From contig NZ_CP065589.1 in the NCBI RefSeq assembly GCF_021278965.1, positions 5,027,001-5,091,000 of the forward strand: DNA of 64,000 nt. Reading direction: 5' to 3'. This stretch comes from Chryseobacterium capnotolerans (GTDB taxonomy: Bacteria > Bacteroidota > Bacteroidia > Flavobacteriales > Weeksellaceae). The position numbers were made by a program, and so were the translations under genes. Shown here piece after piece: positions 42,606 to 52,914 of the stretch (position 1 is the stretch's first letter; each line of letters begins with the position of its first letter). The notes below the pieces were generated by a model, which saw nothing but the letters and a program-made list of their open reading frames with translations, had not been told where the DNA came from and did no database searches.

Positions 42606-44786
42606 TTAGAATTTATATCCGATTGATAATCTCCAGTTACGAGGTGCATTATAGATCCATGCATATTCGCCTGCATCTCCTCTGTATCCACTGTAAAGCT
42701 TTTTATTAAGTACATTATTCAGCATTAGATTTACATCGAATTTTTTAGCAACATAGGAAATTCCGAAGTTGGAATCGAAATAATCTGGCAGGCTTTGATC
42801 CTTTTTAGCATCTACACCATACCACGATTGTCTTCCTCCCTGATATTGATACCCTGCTGAGATTCCGAAACCTTTCATCATACCTTGTTCAAATCTGTAA
42901 CTGATCCATGTATTTTGAACGTTTTTAGCATTTCCAGGAGATTGCACTCCTATGTTTGCCGGGTTTGTATCTTTAATTGTTTTGGCATCCGTATAAGCAT
43001 AGTTGATAATTATATTCAACCCTTTTACAATTTCTCCTTTGATATCGGTTTCAAAACCTCTCGCTCTTTGCTCTCCTGAAGCTATCTGGAATGGATTTCC
43101 GTCGTTTTGCTCTTTAGGTCCGGAAACCAAGATATTTTTTCTTCTGATTTCGTATACTGCAAAAGTGGTGTTCCACTTTCCTCCAAACCAGTCTTTTTTC
43201 AATCCAAATTCAATATTTTGTCCTCTGAATGGATCTGTAATCTTAGTTTTGTTAATTCCTGTTCCGGATTGTGGTGTAAATGTTTTGTCATAGATACCAT
43301 AAGCTGAGAAGTTATCATTAATAGAATAACTTATTCCTACTCTTGGTGTAAACTCACCGGCTCTATCAGGAACGATAGGGCTGCCTGGACTAAGATTAGG
43401 ATATGCAGAATAGGTTTTACCATTTGTATATCTTCCAGCTAGTGTTAATCTTAGTTTATTATCAAACATTTCAATTTGATCCTGAGCATAATAAGAAGTA
43501 TATTTTACTCCCTGGTCATTATAGAATGGAGCTGAAGTGTTTAATGTATAAAAATCAGAAGGTGGAAGTTTTGAAGGATCTATTCCATACTGGACATTAT
43601 AAATGTCAATAGGGAATATTGCGGTTTCTTTATCATCAACAATTTTTGAATAGGAAGAAAAATCTGCAATATACTTTCTGTCTCCATAATCAAATCCTGC
43701 AATAATTTTATGAACTATGTTTCCTGTATTAAGTTTTCCTCTTACATAGGTCTGGAAAATATGGTTTTTTCCTTTTGCCTGCCAGTTGCTTAATGTTCTG
43801 TTTAAAACATTTTTATTGGCTGAGTCAAAAGTTCCCCACCATGAACCTCCGTCATAGTTCAGGTCCATATAGGCATATTGTGTGCTCCAAACCCAATCTT
43901 GCGAAAGCTTCTGGTCTAAGCTTAAGAATAAGCTCTGATCTCTTACTTCTGTTTGTTTGAAGTTGGGATCATTAAAGTTTGTATGTACATCAAGGGAAGC
44001 ATAACCGTCATTCGACATGAGATAAGCTCCGGGTTGATTGAATTTTAAATACTGATAGTTATATTGTGCCGTAAACGTCGTTGATTTTGTTGGTCTAAAA
44101 GTGATGGATGGAGCAACAATAATTTTGCTTGTTTTATCATTTTCCACCCAAGATTTATTAGAACTTCCCATTAAATTGATACGATAATCTAAAACCCCAT
44201 CTTTAACAAGCACTCCATCCAGATCAGCTTCTCCACGAAAAAGATTATAACTTCCTGTTGTAAAACGTACACTGTTGGCAAATTTTCCGGTTGGTTTTTT
44301 GGTTACAACGTTGTAGAATCCTGCTGGATCTCCCATAGAACCCATAAATCCCGCTGGTCCTTTTACAAATTCTATTCTGTCGATAATAGAGGCATCAGGA
44401 TTAATAGGGCCCCAGGTAGAGGAAACATTCATTCCGTTCATAAAAGTTGAAATACTGGCTCCTCTCATAAAAACATTGGAGTACACATTGTCCCAATGTT
44501 CTACCTTTCTGGCACCACTCACATTACGAACAATTCCTTCGGACATATTTAATGTAATCTGGTCAGAAAGAACTTGTGAGCTTACCGACTGTACATTTTG
44601 AGGAAGTTCAAGAATTGGTGTCTGAATCCTTAATGAACCTGAAACTTCATTCAGTTTGTACCTTTGATAATACCTGCCGTTAACAATTACTTCTTCAATA
44701 TTGTTGGATTTGATGGTGTCTTTTTTTTCCTGAGCAAATGTTAACATGGAGGTTAACAGAACTGCTCCTATCGTCAGTTTTTTCAT
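42606..44786 (-). CDS. TonB-dependent siderophore receptor 2 (FhuE/FoxA-like)
   Basis: The 726-residue outer-membrane receptor has a signal peptide (cut likely after LTFAQ), a TonB-box region IEEVIVNGRYY, and a plug with LPQNVQSVSSQVLSDQ and IEFVKGPAGFMGSMGDPAGFYNVVTKKP. The C-terminal beta-barrel ends in Phe (LSIGYKF). This plug signature is typical of hydroxamate siderophore receptors, but the ligand cannot be named. It follows receptor 1 by 34 bp and precedes PepSY 1 by 40 bp. Confidence 0.92.
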   Translation of the reverse strand: MKKLTIGAVLLTSMLTFAQEKKDTIKSNNIEEVIVNGRYYQRYKLNEVSGSLRIQTPILELPQNVQSVSSQVLSDQITLNMSEGIVRNVSGARKVEHWDNVYSNVFMRGASISTFMNGMNVSSTWGPINPDASIIDRIEFVKGPAGFMGSMGDPAGFYNVVTKKPTGKFANSVRFTTGSYNLFRGEADLDGVLVKDGVLDYRINLMGSSNKSWVENDKTSKIIVAPSITFRPTKSTTFTAQYNYQYLKFNQPGAYLMSNDGYASLDVHTNFNDPNFKQTEVRDQSLFLSLDQKLSQDWVWSTQYAYMDLNYDGGSWWGTFDSANKNVLNRTLSNWQAKGKNHIFQTYVRGKLNTGNIVHKIIAGFDYGDRKYIADFSSYSKIVDDKETAIFPIDIYNVQYGIDPSKLPPSDFYTLNTSAPFYNDQGVKYTSYYAQDQIEMFDNKLRLTLAGRYTNGKTYSAYPNLSPGSPIVPDRAGEFTPRVGISYSINDNFSAYGIYDKTFTPQSGTGINKTKITDPFRGQNIEFGLKKDWFGGKWNTTFAVYEIRRKNILVSGPKEQNDGNPFQIASGEQRARGFETDIKGEIVKGLNIIINYAYTDAKTIKDTNPANIGVQSPGNAKNVQNTWISYRFEQGMMKGFGISAGYQYQGGRQSWYGVDAKKDQSLPDYFDSNFGISYVAKKFDVNLMLNNVLNKKLYSGYRGDAGEYAWIYNAPRNWRLSIGYKF

Positions 44787-44820
44787 TGTTTATAAGGGGG
44801 TAGTAATTTATTGTAACAGT

Positions 44821-47009
44821 TTAGAATTTATAAGTAAAGCTTCCCACTACATTAGCAAGTGGCTGCGCATTGGCAGTAGTATATCCGTTCCAGTAATATT
44901 CATTGGTGAAGTTGTCTACTTTTACTCCGATTCTGAATTTTGCCGTATCATAGAACACATTGGCATTCATAACAAGATATTTTGGGAGGATAAAAGTTCC
45001 CATTGTTGTGGAATTAACAATTTTATTATCACTGGCATAATTTCCTCCAACACCGAATCCTAAACCTTTTAAGTTTCCGTCCAGGAATTGATAGCTTGCG
45101 TTAAAGTTAACCAACCATGGAGATGAAGCTGTTGCGGGTCTTCTTCCCATAACCGTTTCATCAGCCTCCGTGTATTTCATATCATTATAGCTTACTCCGG
45201 CAATTACTGAGAATCCTTTGATTAAGTAAGCATTTGCTTCCAATTCAACACCCTGGCTTCTTAAGGAACCAGCCTGTCTTTGAATAGCTCTTCCCTGGGC
45301 CGTATATCCAACATTAAGAAGGGTATTCTTTACTTTGATATTGTAATAACTTAATGTTGTGCTGATTCTTCCTTTGATAAGGCTTGCTTTGAAACCTCCC
45401 TCAAATTGATTAGCTCTTTCAGGATCGGAAAGCGTTACATTAGAATTTGCATCGGAAATATAGTAACCATTGCTTGTGAAACTATTCTGATAATTTCCGA
45501 AAACAGATACTTTATCCTGAATAATCTGATACACAATTCCTAATTTGGGAGACCAGGCCCCCTGAGTATAGGCTTGAGTTGGATTTTGTCCGGTTTGTCC
45601 GCCTTTAAAATCGACACTCTCATATCGTAAAGAGGTAAGGATATTAAGTCCTGTTACAGGTGTAATGACATTGGATATATATCCGCTGTAGACATCTTTT
45701 TTCCTGTGCTTATATAGGTGTTATTACGTTCAAAGTTTGGGTCGCTTTGCAAACTTTTATACTTTGCAGTTAAAGTTTCACCGTTCATATTAGCATAACT
45801 GGTAGCGTTAAATGGAACCCAATCAAAATCAGTGAACATGAAGAACTGATTATCATTCATCCTCATATAATCGAACCCTGCTACTGTTCTGTTTCTTACA
45901 TTTCCGATTTTAAAATCAGCATTGAAATTCTGTTGTAACTGGAAATAAGTTCTTTTGCTGTCCTTGGTAGACTGATCAGCCCTTGAAACCCCAATTTCTG
46001 ATGGATTGGTTGGGTTGGGTGAAAAGTAATAGTATGGATTGAAACCATCAGAATAAGAATATGAAGTACTTACATTTGTTGATGATTTAATAAAATCATT
46101 TATCTTATAATTAACCTGTCCGAAAAAGTTTCTGGCTTTTGCTGTTGTTTTAACGCCGTCACCAGCATAAGTTTGCTTGTAATCATAGCCAAAATCCTTC
46201 ATTTTATTCATGTTATCAGCACCAAGTACTGCACTTGATGAGTAGAAGAAAAATGCCGGTTCTGCGTAGGCATTGGTTTCAAACATTTCCAGTTCTGCAT
46301 TAATCTCTAGGTTTTCTGTAGGACGGTAGGTAAGGGAAGGAGTAAATGCATAAAAAGAGTTTTTTGCATTGGTCTTCTGGAATGTCCCCTGATTGGTATA
46401 AGCCGTATTTAATCTGAACAGTAATTTTTTATCATTGGTAACAGGAGCGTTTACATCTGCCTGTACTCTGTAATAATTATAGCTTCCGCCCGCTAAAGAT
46501 ACAGCACCACCAAATGCTTCATATGGTTTTTTGGTAATTCTGTTCACCACTCCTCCATAAGAAGTTACATTACTTCCGAATAGGGTTGCAGAAGGACCTT
46601 TTAGAATTTCAATCCTTTCAATATTAATTGCATCCATTGAAGTGGTAATGGGAGCTACCATTCCGTTTCTTATAGAATTTCCGGCTACAAATCCTCTTAG
46701 ATTAAGGAAAATTCCACCATCTCCTGCTCTGTTGGTTGCACTCCACATTTTCTGAGCTCCGGCTACGTTTCTGAAAGCATCATCTACGGTGAATAATAAT
46801 TGATTTTCTAAAACTCCTTTCCCAATAGAAGAATAAACTTGTGGATCTTCTATGGCTTTTAGAGGCATTTTGTTGGAGTAATCACTGTCTTTCTTTACAT
46901 ATGTACTAATAATTACTTCATCAATGCTTTTTGTGGTTAATGAATCTTTTTTTTGGGCAGAAACCAGCATTGTTCCCAGTGTGGAAGCACAAATCAGTAC
47001 ATTTTTCAT
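44821..47009 (-). CDS. TonB-dependent receptor 1 (frameshifted)
   Basis: The ATG at 47009 (MKNVLICASTLGTMLVSAQ, signal peptide) starts a TonB receptor with IDEVIISTYVKK, LRGFVAGNSIRNGMVA and IERIEILKGPSATLFGSNVTSYGGVVNRIT. The frame breaks near 45700 in a six-A coding run (45697-45702). Adding one A continues through TGLNILTSLRYESVDFKGG into the downstream open part ending VVGSFTYKF at 44821. The corrected protein is about 729 residues, normal for the family. It is the first gene of the iron operon. Confidence 0.9.
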
Positions 47010-47026
47010 GAAAGTCAAATTTTATG

Positions 47027-47034
47027 CAAATATA
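47027..47034 (-). promoter_or_regulatory. -7 element of the iron operon
   Basis: TATATTTG on the minus strand is an exact TAnnTTTG match 17 bp before the ATG at 47009. Confidence 0.55.
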
Positions 47035-47067
47035 TTGTTTTTAACTATTCTAAATAAACAATAATAT

Positions 47068-47079
47068 TGATATTTATCA
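47068..47079 (-). promoter_or_regulatory. Candidate iron-regulator palindrome
   Basis: TGATA-AA-TATCA is a perfect short palindrome about 33 bp upstream of the -7 element of the TonB/PepSY operon. It resembles a Fur-type half-palindrome core, but a single short site in AT-rich DNA is weak evidence. Confidence 0.3.
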
Positions 47080-47103
47080 TAAAATTATTATACAATCAAT
47101 AAC

Positions 47104-47139
47104 AAAAAACCGCTCCGGCCAATGCCAGAGCGGTTTTTT
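47104..47139. terminator. Bidirectional terminator after secA
   Basis: An AACCGCTC-GGC / GCC-GAGCGGTT stem with one mismatch and a CAAT loop is flanked by A5-6 and T6. It lies 22 bp after the secA stop codon. Confidence 0.85.
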
Positions 47140-47160
47140 AATAATATCGTTAATTATTTC

Positions 47161-50100
47161 TTAGGCAGGAATTTCTCCTTTGTATAAGAAAGAAACAATT
47201 TCTTTGTTCAATTTCTCCATCATTTCACTGAATAAGTGGAAAGATTCTTGTTTGTAGATAACAAGTGGGTCTTTTTGCTCATAAACAGCTCCCTGAGAAG
47301 ATCTTCTTAAGTCGTCCATTTCACGAAGGTGAAGCTTCCAGTTTTCATCGATGATAGATAAAGTGATGTTCTTTTCAAAATCGTTGATTAAGCTCTCACA
47401 CTGAGTATCATAAGCCTCCTTAAGGTCAGCAACAATAGTCATTGTTTTGTGTCCGTCTGTGAAAGGAACCTGAATCATCTTAAACATTGAACCTTGGTTT
47501 TGATATACATTCTCAATGATTGGGAATGATTTTTCTTTCAATAAGTTCAGTTTCATCTGATAATCTTCCTGAGCAGCTTTGAATAAGATATTTGTAAGAT
47601 CGTGAATGTTTTTATTATTAAAATCATTTGCAGAAACCGGAGATTCCATTGTGAATGTTTTAATGATATCAAATTCGAAATCTTTAAAGTTTCCTGTAGC
47701 TTTTCCTTTCGCAACGATAGAGTTCGCTACATCAAAGATCATATTTGTAATGTCATACTTCAAGTGATCTCCGAATAGAGCATTCTTTCTTCTCTTATAG
47801 ATTACGTCACGTTGTTTGTTCATTACGTCATCATATTCAAGAAGTCTCTTTCTTGTTCCGAAGTTGTTTTCTTCCACTTTTTTCTGAGCTCTTTCAATAG
47901 ATTTACTGATCATAGAGTGTTGAATAACTTCCCCTTCTTTATGACCCATTCTGTCCATCATCTTAGCGATTCTCTCAGAACCGAATAGACGCATCAGGTT
48001 ATCTTCAAGAGATACATAGAACTGAGAACTTCCCGGATCTCCCTGACGTCCAGCTCTACCTCTTAACTGTCTGTCAACACGTCTTGAATCGTGTCTCTCA
48101 GTACCGATAATTGCAAGACCTCCGGCTTCTTTTACTTCTTTAGATAGTTTAATATCCGTACCACGTCCTGCCATGTTCGTTGCGATGGTAACAACGCCTG
48201 GCTGTCCTGCTCCTGCAACAATTTCTGCTTCCTTCTTGTGAAGTTTCGCATTCAGTACCTGGTGCGGAATTTTTCTTAACTGAAGTGCTTTTGAAAGCAA
48301 CTGAGAGATTTCAACAGAAGTTGTACCTACTAGTACAGGTCTTTTCTCTGCAGTCAATCTTTCAATTTCTTCAATTACAGCATTATATTTTTCTCTGTTA
48401 GTTTTAAAAACTAAATCCTGTCTGTCATGTCTTAAAATAGGACGGTTAGTTGGAATTACCACAACATCTAATTTGTAGATCTCCCAAAGCTCACCAGCCT
48501 CTGTTTCAGCAGTACCAGTCATTCCCGCAAGCTTGTTGTACATACGGAAATAGTTCTGAAGCGTAATCGTTGCAAAAGTTTGAGTAGCTGCCTCAATTTT
48601 TACATTTTCTTTCGCTTCGATCGCCTGGTGAAGACCATCAGAATAGCGTCTTCCTTCCATGATACGGCCTGTCTGCTCATCAACGATTTTTACTTCACCA
48701 TCAATCACTACATACTCATCATCTTTTTCAAATAATGTATAGGCTTTCAATAGCTGGCTCATCGTGTGAACTCTTTCAGATTTTTCAGCGAAATCACCGA
48801 AAAGTTTTTCTTTAGCTTCAAATTCCTCTTCTTTAGATAAATTTTTAGCCTCCACTTCAGCAATTTCAGTTCCGATATCCGGAAGAACGAAGAAGTTTGG
48901 ATCAGAGTTCCCTTGAGACATGTATTCAACACCTTTGTCTGTAAGGTCTACCTGGTTGTTCTTTTCTTCGATTACAAAATAAAGATCTTTATCTACGATC
49001 GGCATATCACGGTTGTTGTCCTGCATGTATTGTGCTTCAACTTTCTGAAGTAATGCTCTGTTTCCGCTTTCCGATAAGAATTTAATTAATTGTCTGTTTT
49101 TAGGAAGACCTCTGTATGCCTGAAGCAATTTGAATCCACCTTCTTTAGTGTTTCCTGCTGCGATTAATTTTTTCGCTTCATTGAAAATAGCAGAAACAGT
49201 CTTTTTCTGAACTTCAACGATTCTGTCGATAGAAGGTTTAAGAACATCGAATTCCTGTCTGTCTCCCTGAGGAACCGGACCTGAAATAATCAACGGTGTT
49301 CTTGCATCATCTACTAATACAGAGTCTACCTCATCCACGATCGCAAAGTTTAATTCTCTTTGTACCAGTTCTGAAGGTGAAGTTACCATGTTATCTCTCA
49401 GATAATCAAAACCGAATTCGTTATTCGTTCCGTAAGTAATATCTGAGTTATATGCTTTTCTTCTTCCGTCTGAGTTCGGTTGGTGGTTATCGATACAATC
49501 GATAGACATTCCATGGAATTGATATAATGGCCCCATCCAAGCGGAGTCTCTTTTCGCAAGGTAGTCATTCACCGTTACCACGTGAACCCCTCTTTCCGGA
49601 AGTGAATTTAAGTAAATAGGTAATGTTCCTACCAAAGTTTTACCTTCACCGGTTGCCATTTCGGCAATTTTACCACTGTGAAGAATAATACCTCCGATAA
49701 ACTGAACATCATAGTGGACCATATCCCAAACTACAGGAGTTCCGGCAGCGTCCCATGAGTTTTTCCAAACAGCTTGGTCTCCCTGAATAGAAACGAAATC
49801 TTTCCCTGCAGCAACCAGTTCTCTGTCCCAGTCACTTGCTGTTACACGAATTTCTCCGTTCTGAGCCCATCTTCTTGCGGTTTCTTTGATCAATGCAAAA
49901 GCTTCCGGAAGAACCTGAACAAGAACTTTCTCTTCAATTTCGTATGATTCCTTCTTCAAAGACTCAATTTTTGAGAAAAGAGCTTCTTTTTCGTCAACGT
50001 TTGTTGAGTTCTTTATCTGCTCTTTAATCTGTTCTATTTGAGCTGTGATCTTGCTGGTAGCATCTTTAATACTTGCTTTAAACTCAGCAGTTTTTTGTCT

Positions 50101-50235
50101 CAAACCATCATCCGACAGTTGTTGGATGTTAGGTTCTACAGCTTTGATTTTTGTTACAACTTTTTTTACTTCTTTTAGGTCCTGCGCTTTTTTGTCTCCC
50201 AAAAACCCTTTAAGAACTTTGTTTAAAAAACTCAT
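47161..50235 (-). CDS. secA: Preprotein translocase ATPase SecA
   Basis: SecA drives protein export through SecYEG. The 1024-residue protein has the DEAD-type motor with [18 protein letters not shown], Walker [15 protein letters not shown], Walker [24 protein letters not shown], and the second motor half [12 protein letters not shown] and [18 protein letters not shown] ~100-residue insertion rich in Glu/Lys (about 360-460) is usual for Bacteroidetes. It ends FLYKGEIPA, without the Cys-rich zinc-binding tail of the E. coli type, so SecB-type targeting through that tail is absent. Confidence 0.96.
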   Translation of the reverse strand: MSFLNKVLKGFLGDKKAQDLKEVKKVVTKIKAVEPNIQQLSDDGLRQKTAEFKASIKDATSKITAQIEQIKEQIKNSTNVDEKEALFSKIESLKKESYEIEEKVLVQVLPEAFALIKETARRWAQNGEIRVTASDWDRELVAAGKDFVSIQGDQAVWKNSWDAAGTPVVWDMVHYDVQFIGGIILHSGKIAEMATGEGKTLVGTLPIYLNSLPERGVHVVTVNDYLAKRDSAWMGPLYQFHGMSIDCIDNHQPNSDGRRKAYNSDITYGTNNEFGFDYLRDNMVTSPSELVQRELNFAIVDEVDSVLVDDARTPLIISGPVPQGDRQEFDVLKPSIDRIVEVQKKTVSAIFNEAKKLIAAGNTKEGGFKLLQAYRGLPKNRQLIKFLSESGNRALLQKVEAQYMQDNNRDMPIVDKDLYFVIEEKNNQVDLTDKGVEYMSQGNSDPNFFVLPDIGTEIAEVEAKNLSKEEEFEAKEKLFGDFAEKSERVHTMSQLLKAYTLFEKDDEYVVIDGEVKIVDEQTGRIMEGRRYSDGLHQAIEAKENVKIEAATQTFATITLQNYFRMYNKLAGMTGTAETEAGELWEIYKLDVVVIPTNRPILRHDRQDLVFKTNREKYNAVIEEIERLTAEKRPVLVGTTSVEISQLLSKALQLRKIPHQVLNAKLHKKEAEIVAGAGQPGVVTIATNMAGRGTDIKLSKEVKEAGGLAIIGTERHDSRRVDRQLRGRAGRQGDPGSSQFYVSLEDNLMRLFGSERIAKMMDRMGHKEGEVIQHSMISKSIERAQKKVEENNFGTRKRLLEYDDVMNKQRDVIYKRRKNALFGDHLKYDITNMIFDVANSIVAKGKATGNFKDFEFDIIKTFTMESPVSANDFNNKNIHDLTNILFKAAQEDYQMKLNLLKEKSFPIIENVYQNQGSMFKMIQVPFTDGHKTMTIVADLKEAYDTQCESLINDFEKNITLSIIDENWKLHLREMDDLRRSSQGAVYEQKDPLVIYKQESFHLFSEMMEKLNKEIVSFLYKGEIPA

Positions 50236-50360
50236 AAATTTTTTGCTTTATGCTTAATGCAAGATGCTTTAAGCGTTTTAATGACACGCTTATCGTGTAA
50301 GTTAATATATAAAAAAGGGCAAAAAAGCTCTAAGCCGGTAGCCTAAAGCTTATCGCTTTA
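50236..50360. repeat. Word-tract spacer between DUF2795 gene and secA
   Basis: On the minus strand the spacer is built from AAAGC / TTAAGC / GATAAGC words: AAAGCGATAAGCTTTAGGC, then AAACGCTTAAAGC, then GCATTAAGCATAAAGC. An ACACGATAAGCGTGT palindrome lies within it at 50285-50299. No gene is visible. Confidence 0.45.
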
Positions 50361-50582
50361 TTAATATTCGTCCTCGTTCCAAAGGAAATCCTCGTCTGTT
50401 GGATAATCGCTCCAAACTTCCTCGATAGATTCATAAATTTCTCCTTCATCCTCAATGGCCTGAAGGTTTTCAACTACTTCCATAGGTGCACCAGTTCTGA
50501 TTGCGTAGTCAATAAGCTCTGCTTTTGTCATTGGCCAAGGTGCGTCACTTAGATATGAAGCTAATTCTAATGTCCAGTACAT
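50361..50582 (-). CDS. DUF2795 domain-containing protein
   Basis: The 73-residue acidic protein has the DUF2795 core YLSDAPWPMTKAELIDYAIRTGAPMEVVENLQAI and an acidic tail (EDFLWNEDEY). The family is common in Bacteroidetes and of unknown function. It sits upstream of secA on the same strand; a -7 element (TACTTTTG, 50600-50607, minus) lies 17 bp before its ATG. Confidence 0.9.
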   Translation of the reverse strand: MYWTLELASYLSDAPWPMTKAELIDYAIRTGAPMEVVENLQAIEDEGEIYESIEEVWSDYPTDEDFLWNEDEY

Positions 50583-50599
50583 AATTTTCTAATTTTTTG

Positions 50600-50607
50600 C
50601 AAAAGTA
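50600..50607 (-). promoter_or_regulatory. -7 element of the DUF2795-secA unit
   Basis: TACTTTTG on the minus strand matches TAnnTTTG exactly and lies 17 bp before the DUF2795 ATG. Confidence 0.5.
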
Positions 50608-50717
50608 TAAAAATAGGTTGTATAATAAACTTTTTTATACTTGATTTTCAATTCTTTTTATAATATTTTCTTATAAATCACTGTCACCAACTGGATGGCA
50701 GCTATGTCAGTAATTTA

Positions 50718-51746
50718 CTATTGTCGTTTTCTCAAAAACCATTCCACAAATTTTTTTATGCCATTTTGGAAGTCTGTGTCCGGTTTATACCCTAGCAAAG
50801 TCTTCGCTTTGGTGATGTCTGCATTAGTTTTTGTGACATCTCCCGGTTGCATTGGCAGAATTTTTCGGAAAGCTGTCATGCTCAGAGTCTTTTCTATCGT
50901 GGCTACCATTTCCGTTAAGGTCACAACTTCATTTTCTCCTAAATTAAGAATTTCGTAGACATTGGAATTGTTTTCCAGGTACAGGACAGATTTCATGATT
51001 CCATCAATGATATCATCAATATACGTATAATCTCTTGCCGTTGTACCATCGCCATAGAATGGAATTTCCATACCTTCTGAAATAAGCTTGGTAAACTTAT
51101 GGATGGCAAGATCTGGGCGCTGTCTCGGTCCATATACCGTGAAGAATCTCAGGTGAATCATATCGATATGATAAAGATTGTGATACACATGGCCTAAAAT
51201 TTCTCCGCACTTTTTTGTTGCGGCATATGGAGAAATTGGATTGTCTACATTATCTGTCTCTGCAAAAGGGATCTTTTCGTTGTTTCCATAAACACTTGAT
51301 GAAGAAGCACAAATAAATTTTTTAATATTGAATGCTTTGCAAAGTTCCCAAAGGTTCATTGTTCCGCGAACATTTACTTCTTCATATTCCAAAGGCCTTT
51401 CAATAGAAGGGCGAACGCCTGCTAATGCCGCAAGATGAATCACCATATCAATCGAGTAATTTCTAAAAATGTTTTCAAGACCTTTTTTGTCCCTGATATC
51501 CTGATAGTAAAGGGAATATTGATCAGACTGAGAGAGGGAAATCAGCCGTTGAATATCTGCCTCTTTATCAGAAAATTCAAAATCCGAAATTCTATCAATA
51601 GACTCTAAAGTATTTTTAATTTTGATCTGATAGCTGTAGAAATCATCAAAATTGTCAATGTTTATGACAGAATGTCCATTTCTTAATAATTTCTCTATTA
51701 AATGGGAACCAATGAAGCCGCTTCCTCCGGTTACAAGATAAGTCAT
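50718..51746 (-). CDS. NAD-dependent sugar-nucleotide epimerase/dehydratase
   Basis: The 342-residue short-chain dehydrogenase-like protein has GGSGFIGSHLIEKLLRNGH for NAD binding, the catalytic triad region ASSSSVYGNNEKIPF and YAATKKCGE (Tyr-x3-Lys), then the sugar-binding part with FFTVYGPRQRPDLA. The sequence GVRPSIERPLEYEEVNVRGT is typical of UDP-glucuronate 4-epimerases and close relatives, so that activity is the best guess. It would feed capsule or surface-glycan synthesis. It is divergent from the DUF389 gene. Confidence 0.88.
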   Translation of the reverse strand: MTYLVTGGSGFIGSHLIEKLLRNGHSVINIDNFDDFYSYQIKIKNTLESIDRISDFEFSDKEADIQRLISLSQSDQYSLYYQDIRDKKGLENIFRNYSIDMVIHLAALAGVRPSIERPLEYEEVNVRGTMNLWELCKAFNIKKFICASSSSVYGNNEKIPFAETDNVDNPISPYAATKKCGEILGHVYHNLYHIDMIHLRFFTVYGPRQRPDLAIHKFTKLISEGMEIPFYGDGTTARDYTYIDDIIDGIMKSVLYLENNSNVYEILNLGENEVVTLTEMVATIEKTLSMTAFRKILPMQPGDVTKTNADITKAKTLLGYKPDTDFQNGIKKFVEWFLRKRQ

Positions 51747-51797
51747 TTGTTGATTTTAATAGACAAATTTATTAATAAAACTTGAATAGTGTTTTTA

Positions 51798-51805
51798 TAC
51801 TTTTG
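51798..51805 (+). promoter_or_regulatory. -7 element upstream of the DUF389 gene
   Basis: TACTTTTG is an exact TAnnTTTG match 17 bp before the ATG at 51823. A TTG lies 13 bp upstream. Confidence 0.45.
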
Positions 51806-51822
51806 TCAGAAAATATAAATCA

Positions 51823-52878
51823 ATGATAAATCTTCAAAAGTTATTTGTAATTCCTAAGGAGGAAGATGAAGAATTTACATTCGGTGAGATAGAGGAAGGA
51901 ATTTATTTCCGAGGCCACAATCTTTGGCTCTTGGTAATCTCTATGGGTATAGCTTGTATTGGATTAAATGTTAATAGCCCGGCTGCCGTAATAGGAGCAA
52001 TGCTTATTTCCCCGTTGATGGGTCCTATTGTTGGAATTGCATTTGGGTTTTCTATAGGAAACAGAAGGCTTATAAGACTTGGTATTTTTAACTGGCTACT
52101 GATGATAGTGGTGGCTATTTGTTCTTCCACATTATACTTTCTGGTTTCCCCATTTCATTCTGAAACTTCACAGTTGGAAAGCTTTAAAACGGCTACTATT
52201 TTTGACTGCTTTTTAGCACTGCTTGGAGGATTGGCTTGGTTTCTGGGGATTATAAGGAAAGAAGCAATCAAGGTTATTGCAGGGGTGGCTGTTTCCACAG
52301 CGTGTATTCCTCCTCTGTGCACTGCAGGATTTGGTATTGCCAATGGAAATTGGGACTATTTTTGGGGAGGTTTTTATTTTTATCTTATCAATTGTTTTTT
52401 TATAGCGGTAGGAACCTGGATATTAAGCCTCGTGCTGGGATATCAGAAATATTATAGAGAAAAAAACAGTAATAATCGTAAAGCCTCCGTATGGATTAGT
52501 TTACTTTCCGTTATTATCCTGATTCCAAGTATCCTGCTTACCAAAAAGAAGTGGGAGAAAGAAACATTGAAAGAGAGATCAGAGAAATATATCAGAATTA
52601 TTAGGGAAAGCCATCCGGAGCTGGCTATTATTCATCATGAGTCATTTAAAGAAAAGGGGCAGGATTTTTTAAAAATTACCCTTTTGAATGATAGTGTTAC
52701 CATCAGCAAAAAAAGACTGGATGAGCATAATGGATTAATAAAGGATATTCATCTAATATGGCAGTATTCACCTCAGTCAAAAAATATAAATGATCCGGAA
52801 TTGCAAAGGCTTCAAAGTCAGATAACTGCTTTGAAAAAGGAACTAGACCAGATGAAATTGCAAAACAAGATCAAATAA
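51823..52878 (+). CDS. DUF389 domain-containing membrane protein
   Basis: The 351-residue protein has five to six helices in the first two-thirds, with the family signatures NSPAAVIGAMLISPLMGPI and GVAVSTACIPPLCTAGFG. A soluble C-terminal region ends in a coiled coil (LQSQITALKKELDQMKL). DUF389 proteins are inner-membrane proteins of unknown transport function. It is followed 36 bp on by a DUF2797 gene on the same strand. Confidence 0.92.
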   Translation: MINLQKLFVIPKEEDEEFTFGEIEEGIYFRGHNLWLLVISMGIACIGLNVNSPAAVIGAMLISPLMGPIVGIAFGFSIGNRRLIRLGIFNWLLMIVVAICSSTLYFLVSPFHSETSQLESFKTATIFDCFLALLGGLAWFLGIIRKEAIKVIAGVAVSTACIPPLCTAGFGIANGNWDYFWGGFYFYLINCFFIAVGTWILSLVLGYQKYYREKNSNNRKASVWISLLSVIILIPSILLTKKKWEKETLKERSEKYIRIIRESHPELAIIHHESFKEKGQDFLKITLLNDSVTISKKRLDEHNGLIKDIHLIWQYSPQSKNINDPELQRLQSQITALKKELDQMKLQNKIK

Positions 52879-52914
52879 AATTTCTATATTTACTTATACT
52901 TAAAAAACATCATT

